A stretch of 5,006 bases of DNA from an uncultured Archangium sp. GTDB lineage: Bacteria > Myxococcota > Myxococcia > Myxococcales > Myxococcaceae. The DNA lies in assembly GCA_946479335.1 (NCBI GenBank), contig CAMLFP010000402.1:1-5006 (forward strand), read 5' to 3'. The notes under the pieces are model-generated. The model saw only the letters and a program-made list of their open reading frames with translations, ran no database searches and was not told where the DNA came from. The position numbers were made by a program, and so were the translations under genes. Positions 1 to 5,006 of this stretch are shown here, one piece after another (position 1 is the first letter of the stretch; the number at the start of each line of letters is the position of its first letter).

Positions 1-2
1 AG

Positions 3-1304
3 GCCCGGCCCGCCACCGGCGCGCCGCCGCGGGGCGCGCGCTTCTTCCCTCCCCAGCCGCGCTCGCTGCAAGACGCCGGGCTCTCGCAGACCATGGGCGA
101 GGAGCTGGTCATCAAGGCGCTCTTCTTCGCCGGCGAGCTGCGCGGCGCGGAGCTGGCCAACCGCATCAAGCTGCCGCAGATCATCGTCGATGAGCTCATC
201 GAGGGTCTGCGCAAGCAGAAGTACGTCGACCTGAAGGGCGGCGCCGGCATGGGCGTCGGCAAGTCAGGCATGATCTATACGCTGACAAGTTTCGCCACCG
301 ACATGCTGCGGCAGATTCTGGACCGCAACCGCTACAACGGCCCGGCGCCGGTGCGGCTCGAAGACTGGTTCGAGGCGGTGAAGGCCCAGACGGTGCGCGG
401 CATGCGCGTCACCCGCGAGAAGATGAAGGAGCGCTTCGGCACCAACCTCATCATCAAGGAGGAGATGTTCGACGGCCTCGGCCCCGCGATGAACTCCGGC
501 AAGGCCATCTTCTTCTACGGGCCTCCCGGCAACGGCAAGACGGCGCTCTGTCAGGGCCTGGTGCGTTGCTACGACGGCGAGATCTGGGTGCCGCACGCGC
601 TGCTGGTCGACGACTTCATCATCCGCGTCTACGACGAGAACCTGCACGAGCAGCTCCCCGACGACCCCAACGGCCCGGCCAACGACGCGCGCTGGGTGCG
701 CTGCAAGCGCCCGCTGGTGACGGTGGGCGGCGAGTTGACGATGGAGATGTTGGACCTCGTCTACTCGCCCGACGTGAAGTTCTACGAGGCGCCGTTTCAG
801 CTCAAGGCCACCAACGGCATGCTGCTCATCGACGACTTCGGCCGTCAGCGCGTGTCTCCGAAAGACCTGCTGAACCGGTGGATCGTACCGCTCGAGTCTG
901 AAATCGACTTCCTCACGCTGCACACCGGGAAGAAGGTGCAGATCCCCTTCGACGTGTTCGTGGCCTTCTCCACCAACCTCGACCCGGGAGACCTCGTCGA
1001 CGACGCGTTCCTCCGGCGCGTCCGCTACAAGCTGGCGGTGCTGCCGCCCGACGAGCAGCAGTTCCACGACATCTGGGCGACGGTCTGCAACCAGAAGCGC
1101 GTGGCCTACGACGGCGACGCCATCGAGTGGCTGGTGAACACCCACTACCGCCCGGAGAAGCGACCGTTCGCGGCGTGTCAGCCGCGCGACCTCCTGGGGC
1201 AGGTCATCGACATCGCGCACTACCGCGGAGAGACGCCGCAGCTGACGCCGGAGCTGCTCGACGCGGCGGCGAAGAACTACTTCGTGAAGTTCGCGAAGAA
1301 GTAG
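3..1304 (+). CDS. AAA+ family ATPase with N-terminal winged-helix-like domain (5' end outside window)
   Basis: Cytoplasmic AAA+ ATPase; substrate unknown. Numbering from the Met at 93, residues 4-75 look like a winged-helix domain (helices around LVIKALFFAGELRGAELANR, then a helix ending near 45 and a Gly-rich wing). The ATPase core follows: Walker A GPPGNGKT at 143-150, Walker B LLIDDFGR at 244-251, sensor-1 Asn295 in AFSTNLDP, and an FLRRV arginine pair at 308-309 that may supply the arginine finger. The C-terminal part (about 355-400, with QPRDLL) fits a helical lid with a sensor-2-like Arg. Between Walker A and B lies an acidic insert (about 165-215). The frame stays open to the window edge; the 30 upstream codons are Pro-rich, end in SLQDAGLSQT, contain no other start codon, and no Shine-Dalgarno sequence precedes ATG 93. 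I therefore infer that translation starts upstream of the window. All ATPase motifs are intact, so it is probably active. AAA+ membership is secure; the role is not. No partner gene is visible on this side. Confidence 0.93.
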   Translation, partial: ARPATGAPPRGARFFPPQPRSLQDAGLSQTMGEELVIKALFFAGELRGAELANRIKLPQIIVDELIEGLRKQKYVDLKGGAGMGVGKSGMIYTLTSFATDMLRQILDRNRYNGPAPVRLEDWFEAVKAQTVRGMRVTREKMKERFGTNLIIKEEMFDGLGPAMNSGKAIFFYGPPGNGKTALCQGLVRCYDGEIWVPHALLVDDFIIRVYDENLHEQLPDDPNGPANDARWVRCKRPLVTVGGELTMEMLDLVYSPDVKFYEAPFQLKATNGMLLIDDFGRQRVSPKDLLNRWIVPLESEIDFLTLHTGKKVQIPFDVFVAFSTNLDPGDLVDDAFLRRVRYKLAVLPPDEQQFHDIWATVCNQKRVAYDGDAIEWLVNTHYRPEKRPFAACQPRDLLGQVIDIAHYRGETPQLTPELLDAAAKNYFVKFAKK

Positions 1305-1308
1305 CGAT

Positions 1309-1806
1309 TCAGAACGTGCCGGCCACGCCGGTCGGCGTGACCTGCAACTGCAGCGGCCGCGCGCGGGCGTGGGGCTGCGAGAGCTCCAGCACCACCACCG
1401 CGCTCGCTGCGGCGGGCAGCGACGCGATGGCGCCCACCAGCAGCGGGCGCAGGGTCGGCGTCACCTGCGCCGCGTAGAGGATGCCCGCGGCCCCCACCAC
1501 CCAGGGGATCGCCGCGAGGAAGCCGAGAATCACCTCGCCCTTCCCGCCCAGCGCGGTGTGCACCGCGAAAGCCACGCCGCTGGTCATCACCGCCACCAGC
1601 GCCGCGGTGGAGAAGGTCGAGTCGAAGCCGGTGGAGTTCATGCTCAACAGCGCCACCAGCCCCATCGCCGCGCCGCCACCGAACGTACCCGCCGCGGTGC
1701 TCAGGCTCGCGCGCAGCGGCACCGACGGCCCTTCAGGCACCGGCGCCGGCGTCGGCAGCTCGGCCTGGCCGCACAGCATGGAAGCCGTCAGCGCCAGGGC
1801 CAGCAC
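1309..1806 (-). CDS. Small membrane protein with signal peptide, unknown function
   Basis: I do not recognise this 165-residue protein. It starts with GTG at 1806. A hydrophobic leader (residues 1-15, ALALTASMLCGQA) could be cleaved after Ala15; the lone Cys12 is preceded by Leu, so it does not make a good lipobox. A Pro-rich stretch (about 17-30) follows, then four hydrophobic segments at about 42-56, 64-86, 92-114 and 121-141, and a short polar tail. The GTG start is favoured over ATG at 1779 because GGGAG lies 7 nt upstream and because the leader is only complete from the GTG. It lies 3 nt downstream of the lipoprotein gene, in the same frame, so co-transcription and probably coupled translation are expected. 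It may sit in the inner membrane and assist the lipoprotein, but this rests only on adjacency. Its C-terminal codons contain the hairpin at 1321-1342. Confidence 0.77.
   Translation of the reverse strand: MLALALTASMLCGQAELPTPAPVPEGPSVPLRASLSTAAGTFGGGAAMGLVALLSMNSTGFDSTFSTAALVAVMTSGVAFAVHTALGGKGEVILGFLAAIPWVVGAAGILYAAQVTPTLRPLLVGAIASLPAAASAVVVLELSQPHARARPLQLQVTPTGVAGTF
1321..1342. terminator. Candidate hairpin at the convergent gene junction
   Basis: CACGCC (1324-1329) and GGCGTG (1334-1339) form a perfect 6-bp stem around a GGTC loop. Past a single C/A mismatch, two more G-C pairs (1321-1322 with 1341-1342) extend it. It begins 17 nt after the ATPase stop codon and lies in the final codons of the opposing gene. 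No T-run follows on either strand, so it is not a classical intrinsic terminator. It could still slow polymerase or protect the ATPase mRNA 3' end. A chance hairpin in GC-rich coding DNA is a real alternative. Confidence 0.3.
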
Positions 1807-1809
1807 GCG

Positions 1810-3873
1810 TCAGCTCCCGTCGGCCTTCCGCGCGGTGACTTCCTTGATGCCGCGGGTGGTGACGTTCAGCAGGTAGAGCTGCCGGCGCGCCTCGCGGAGG
1901 TCGTCCATCGACAGCGTGCCAGTGGCGCCCTCGAAGCCCTTCACGTGCTGCAGCACCTCGCGGAACTGCGCGCGCGAACCCGGCGCCTGCTGCTCGATGA
2001 CCTTGCGCACCAGCGCGCCGGTGTCGAAGCCCACGGCGTCGAGCAGCGTGATGGAGGCGTCGCGGTACTGGTCGCGGAACGCGGAGACGAAGGCCTTCGT
2101 CGCGGGCCGGTCGCTCTGCTCGTAGAAGGCCTCGACGTACACGCTGCACAGCACGTACTTGCCGCCGCGCTCGATGAGCTGCGGGTCACCCGACGCGCCC
2201 TTGGGCGAGCTCCACGTCGACGGGCCCAGCAGCGTCACCGTCTTGAGCTTGTCCTTGCCGGTGGTCTTCTGGATGCGCTCGATGTCCTTCTTGTCGCAGG
2301 CGTTGGTGATGATGTCTTCGACGGCCAGCGCGGGCGCCACCAGCGAGACCTGCTGCCACGAGTCGGGGATGAGCATCGCCTCGAAGTCGACCACCGGGTC
2401 GAGCGCGCCCTTCATCTTCTCCAGCGCCTTGCGGCGCAGCCGCTCGTCGGTGGTGTTCTCGCGGATGTCGCGCAGCTTCTCGTAATAGTCGGCGCGGTCT
2501 TCGAGGTAGTAGCGGCCGGCGAGCTTCTTGGCCTCTTCCGTGAAGGTCTTCTGGTCGTGGTTGTAGCCCTCGATGCCGCGGATCTGTCCGCCGCGCTTCT
2601 CCACCGCGTCCCAGAACTCGGCGGAGACCTCCTCGCCGAACGAGGTGTTGGGGTGGAGGATGGCGAACGACTTGTAGCCCAGCGTGCCCATCGCGTAGTC
2701 GGCCAGCGCGTCGGCCTGCTGCGAGTTGGTCACCATGGTGCGGAAGATGTGCGGCCCGATGGCGGTCAGCCCCTCGGCGCGCGAGAGGGTGATGAGCGGC
2801 ACCTGGAGCTCCTCGGCCACCAGCGCCGCGCGGCGCGCGTCGTCAGACAGCAGCGGCCCGATGATGGCGATGACGCCGTCTTCGAAGGCCAGCTCCTCGA
2901 CCCACTTGGCGGTCAGCGTCGGGTCGCCCTGCGTGTCGCGCACGATGAGCTCGATGTCGCTGCCCTTGAGCGCCAGCTGCAGGCCGCGCATCGTCGTCTC
3001 GCCGAAGGCCCTGTACTTACCGGTCATCGGGAGCACCGCGCCGATGGCCTTGCTGTGCACCTGCGTGCGCTTGCTCAAGCGCTCCTGCAGCGCCTTCGCC
3101 TCGGGCGCGTACGGTGACGAGGGCGCGGTGGCCAACAGGTCCTTGAGCGTCTCGTCGAGGCGGGCCCAGTCGCGGAGGTGGTAGTAGACGCGCGCCATCT
3201 TGAAGGTCAGCAGCGGCCAGCCCGGGTGCGACTTCGAGAGCGAGTTCCACGCCTCGGCGATGGAGAGGAAGGTCGTCTTCGTCTCCACCACGTCTTCGAG
3301 GTTGGCCAGCGCCTTCGGGAGCTCTTCATTCGACGCGCGCTCGACCTGCTGGAGCGCGTTCTTGAGCGCCTCGCCGTACTGCTGGCTCCCGGCGGCGGCC
3401 TTCTGCAGCGCCTCCTCGGCGAGCTTCTTGTCGTCGCCATCGAGCTTCTCGAGCAGCGGCTGGAGGATCTGGAAGCCGTCGCGGTACGCCTTCTGCTCCA
3501 CCGCCGCGAGGCCTGTTTTCAAGCGCGCGTCGTCGGCCTTGGGGTGCAGCGGGTTCTCGAAGAGCAGCTCGCCCAGCGACTTGCGCGCCAGCGCGTAGTC
3601 ACCCTCTTCGAACGCGAGGATGCCGGCCTCGTACAGCGCGTCTTCGCCGGCGGTGGAGTCGGGGTACGTCTTGCGCACCGCGAGCAGCGCCTCGATGCCG
3701 TCTTTTCGCGAGCGCTTCGCCGACGCGCGCGCGGCCTGCAGCGCCTGGTCGGCCTCCGCGGAGGCCTTCACTTCGACTTTCCGGTCTCCGGTGCCGGTGC
3801 CGGCCTTCGGAGGACACGCGCACAGACCCATGACGGCGAGCGACAACCACATCAAGCGCATGGGGGCGCACAT
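1810..3873 (-). CDS. TPR / periplasmic-binding-fold lipoprotein, penicillin-binding protein activator (LpoA/LppC-like)
   Basis: Predicted exported lipoprotein of 687 residues. The leader MRLMWLSLAVMGLCAC ends in a lipobox LCAC with Cys20 as the lipidated residue; a polar Gly/Thr linker follows. Residues about 50-270 are helical with TPR-like units (clearest at 75-108, 113-145 and 220-255). From about 276 a type I periplasmic-binding fold begins (IGAVLPMTGKYRAFGE), with IAIIGPLLS at 335-343, VPLITLSRAE at 359-367 and FEAMLIPDS at 498-505, as in branched-chain amino-acid receptor-like and LpoA C-terminal domains. LpoA of gamma-proteobacteria combines TPR and this fold to stimulate a peptidoglycan synthase from the outer membrane; a similar job here is inference, and ligand sensing is an alternative. 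A charged helical insert occupies about 448-492. ATG 3873 and ATG 3861 are both plausible starts; neither has a clear Shine-Dalgarno sequence. The open frame continues far upstream to 4962, but that part is antisense to the desaturase and lacks protein character. First gene of a two-gene operon. Confidence 0.92.
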   Translation of the reverse strand: MCAPMRLMWLSLAVMGLCACPPKAGTGTGDRKVEVKASAEADQALQAARASAKRSRKDGIEALLAVRKTYPDSTAGEDALYEAGILAFEEGDYALARKSLGELLFENPLHPKADDARLKTGLAAVEQKAYRDGFQILQPLLEKLDGDDKKLAEEALQKAAAGSQQYGEALKNALQQVERASNEELPKALANLEDVVETKTTFLSIAEAWNSLSKSHPGWPLLTFKMARVYYHLRDWARLDETLKDLLATAPSSPYAPEAKALQERLSKRTQVHSKAIGAVLPMTGKYRAFGETTMRGLQLALKGSDIELIVRDTQGDPTLTAKWVEELAFEDGVIAIIGPLLSDDARRAALVAEELQVPLITLSRAEGLTAIGPHIFRTMVTNSQQADALADYAMGTLGYKSFAILHPNTSFGEEVSAEFWDAVEKRGGQIRGIEGYNHDQKTFTEEAKKLAGRYYLEDRADYYEKLRDIRENTTDERLRRKALEKMKGALDPVVDFEAMLIPDSWQQVSLVAPALAVEDIITNACDKKDIERIQKTTGKDKLKTVTLLGPSTWSSPKGASGDPQLIERGGKYVLCSVYVEAFYEQSDRPATKAFVSAFRDQYRDASITLLDAVGFDTGALVRKVIEQQAPGSRAQFREVLQHVKGFEGATGTLSMDDLREARRQLYLLNVTTRGIKEVTARKADGS
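1814..1818 (-). promoter_or_regulatory. Ribosome binding site GGGAG for the small membrane protein
   Basis: On the minus strand GGGAG lies 7 nt before the GTG at 1806, inside the last codons of the lipoprotein gene. It decides the start of the downstream gene and suggests that ribosomes finishing the lipoprotein can reinitiate there. Confidence 0.55.
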
Positions 3874-3960
3874 AGCAGCATTCAAAACGCCGCGACTCGG
3901 CGATGTGTTTCGTCGCGCGCCGTGGCCGAGCGATGACAGTCGCGGCCGTACGGTGGGCCC
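3874..3960. promoter_or_regulatory. Divergent intergenic region between lipoprotein operon and desaturase
   Basis: These 87 nt separate two divergently transcribed genes and must hold the promoter of each unless transcription starts inside the opposite gene. The lipoprotein-proximal part (about 3878-3889) is the most AT-rich patch. I find no convincing -35/-10 pair, no sigma-54 TGGC/TTGC motif, and only short repeats: CTCGGC (3896-3901) facing GCCGAG (3925-3930), and GCGATG repeated directly at 3900 and 3930. A weak GGTGGG (3952-3957) precedes the desaturase ATG. Confidence 0.45.
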
Positions 3961-5006
3961 ATGCTTTCGTTCAGCTCCGCAGAGTCCGCCTTCAAGAAAG
4001 ACCTCTTCGCGCAGGTCGACGCGCACTTCGCGGGCCGCAGCCGCCACGCCACCGCCGCGTACTGGCTCAAGGCGGCCTTCTGGCTGACCTCCACCTTCGC
4101 GCTGTGGGGCGCGCTGGCCTTCGTGGCGATGCCGATGTGGCTGTTCTGCCTTCTCGCGCTGGCCGCGGGCTTCTCGATTTCGCAGGTCGGCTTCAACGTC
4201 GGCCACGACGCGATCCACGGTTCGCTGTCGGGCAAGCGCTGGGTGAACGCGCTCTTCTCGCGGAGCTTCGACCTCATGGGCGCCAGCTCGAAGATGTGGG
4301 GCTGGGCGCACAACGTGGTGCACCACACGTACACCAACGTGCCGGGGACTGATCACGACCTCGAGCCCGGCTTCTTCCTCCACCTCTACCGGCGCGAGTC
4401 GCGCGGCTGGCTGCACCGTTTTCAGCACGTGTACGCGTGGGCGCTGTACTGCTTCACGATGGTGGTCTGGGTCTTCAAGAAGGACTTCGTGCAGCTCGCG
4501 GAGCGCGAGGGCACCACGAAGCGAGAGGTCATCGACGTGGTGGCCGGCAAGCTGGTGCACCTCGCGTTCTGGCTCGGCGTGCCGATGGCCTTCGGCGTCA
4601 ACCCGTGGTGGCAGGTGCTCGTCGGGTACGCGCTGGTGCTGGCGCTGTGCGGCCTCACCGCCGCGGTGGTGTTTCAACTGGCCCACGTGGTCGACGGGCC
4701 GAGCTTCCCCACCGCCGCGGACGGCAAACTCGAAGACGATTTCTGGACGCATCAGCTCAAGACCACTGCGAACTTCGCGCCACGCAGCGCGCTGGCGGGC
4801 TTCCTCACCGGCGGGCTGAACCACCAGGTCGAGCACCACCTCTTCCCGCGCATCTGTCACATCCACTACGCGGAGCTGTCGACGCTGGTCGAAGCCACCG
4901 CGAAGAAGCACGGCGTGCCGTACCACGCGAACCCGAGCTTCTTCGGCGCGCTGGCCTCGCACGCGCGGTGGCTCAAGGCGATGGGCGCGAGCGAAGAGGT
5001 GTCACT
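3961..5006 (+). CDS. Membrane fatty acid desaturase (COG3239-like), 3' end cut by window
   Basis: Integral-membrane di-iron enzyme that would introduce a double bond into an acyl chain of a lipid or acyl-CoA, using O2 and an electron donor. The three histidine boxes are present: HDAIH at 82-86, HNVVHH at 117-122 followed by TYTN, and QVEHH at 289-293 followed by LFPRI. Additional conserved-looking histidines are His242 (QLAHVVDG) and His264 (WTHQLKTTANFAP). Hydrophobic stretches lie at about 38-75, 158-172, 198-213 and 217-241. A Gln-type third box is shared with front-end and linoleoyl-CoA-type desaturases, but there is no N-terminal cytochrome b5 domain, so electrons must come from a separate ferredoxin or cytochrome. 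The 348 codons seen are close to the usual full length for such proteins (roughly 350-380), so only a short tail is missing. ATG 3961 is the first in-frame start after the intergenic gap, with a weak GGTGGG upstream. Regiospecificity cannot be read from the sequence. Confidence 0.94.
   Translation, partial: MLSFSSAESAFKKDLFAQVDAHFAGRSRHATAAYWLKAAFWLTSTFALWGALAFVAMPMWLFCLLALAAGFSISQVGFNVGHDAIHGSLSGKRWVNALFSRSFDLMGASSKMWGWAHNVVHHTYTNVPGTDHDLEPGFFLHLYRRESRGWLHRFQHVYAWALYCFTMVVWVFKKDFVQLAEREGTTKREVIDVVAGKLVHLAFWLGVPMAFGVNPWWQVLVGYALVLALCGLTAAVVFQLAHVVDGPSFPTAADGKLEDDFWTHQLKTTANFAPRSALAGFLTGGLNHQVEHHLFPRICHIHYAELSTLVEATAKKHGVPYHANPSFFGALASHARWLKAMGASEEVS

Noticed and set aside
264..1220. Long minus-strand open frame (318 codons) opposite the ATPase
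   Set aside because: High-GC coding DNA leaves long antisense frames open; its translation is rich in Val, Arg, Leu, His and has no recognisable motif, whereas the plus strand has complete AAA+ motifs.
1275..1300. Small palindromes (ACTTCGTGAAGT, TTCGCGAA) near the ATPase stop codon
   Set aside because: They arise from Phe/Lys-rich codons (NYFVKFAKK) and have very short arms; no T-run follows.
1369..3117. Long plus-strand open frame (582 codons) opposite the lipoprotein
   Set aside because: Arg/His/Gln/Ala-rich translation with no domain signal; it crosses two minus-strand genes that show real protein features.
3788..3805. Short GGTGCC tandem repeat
   Set aside because: Two copies only; it encodes the Gly/Thr linker after the lipobox and is normal for a lipoprotein tether.
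3178..3936. Plus-strand open frame opposite the N-terminal half of the lipoprotein
   Set aside because: Mirror of the TPR region, with composition typical of antisense GC-rich DNA and no ribosome binding site.
3922..3940. Possible sigma-54 promoter starting at TGGCC before the desaturase
   Set aside because: No GC/TTGC element at the required distance after the TGG.
3874..4962. Upstream extension of the lipoprotein reading frame on the minus strand to 4962
   Set aside because: This part is fully antisense to the desaturase with its three histidine boxes, is Arg/Val/Glu-rich low-complexity translation, and precedes a perfect lipoprotein signal peptide that must be N-terminal.

Overview
The window is high-GC (about two-thirds G+C by eye), with strong G/C preference at third codon positions and densely packed genes. 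This composition, together with a winged-helix AAA+ ATPase, a TPR plus periplasmic-binding-protein lipoprotein and a soluble-type (COG3239-like) fatty acid desaturase, fits a Gram-negative bacterium of the Myxococcota/deltaproteobacterial kind. That placement is inference from style and family content; there is no rRNA or other marker here.

Layout, left to right. (1) Positions 3-1304, plus strand: an AAA+ ATPase with an N-terminal winged-helix-like domain. Its reading frame is already open at the window edge, so its true start probably lies outside. (2) Positions 1309-1806, minus strand: a small protein with a signal peptide and four predicted hydrophobic segments, of unknown function. It ends 4 nt from the ATPase stop, so the two genes converge almost without a gap, and a GC-rich hairpin sits at the junction. 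(3) Positions 1810-3873, minus strand: a large lipoprotein with TPR-like repeats followed by a type I periplasmic-binding fold, the architecture annotated as penicillin-binding-protein activator (LpoA/LppC-like). Genes 3 and 2 form an apparent operon: three nucleotides separate them, the second gene's ribosome binding site lies in the end of the first, and both are in the same reading frame. (4) Positions 3874-3960: an 87-nt divergent intergenic region, the only clear place for promoters. (5) Positions 3961-5006, plus strand: a membrane fatty acid desaturase with all three histidine boxes, cut off by the window end a little before its likely C-terminus.

The three right-hand genes all concern the cell envelope (outer-membrane or periplasmic lipoprotein, membrane protein, membrane-lipid modification), but nothing in the sequence proves a shared pathway. 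I see no mobile element, CRISPR array, tRNA, rRNA or phage gene. I do not see convincing evidence for a new multi-gene system. The best leads are the lipoprotein/membrane-protein pair with its one-codon in-frame junction and the winged-helix AAA+ ATPase of unknown target.
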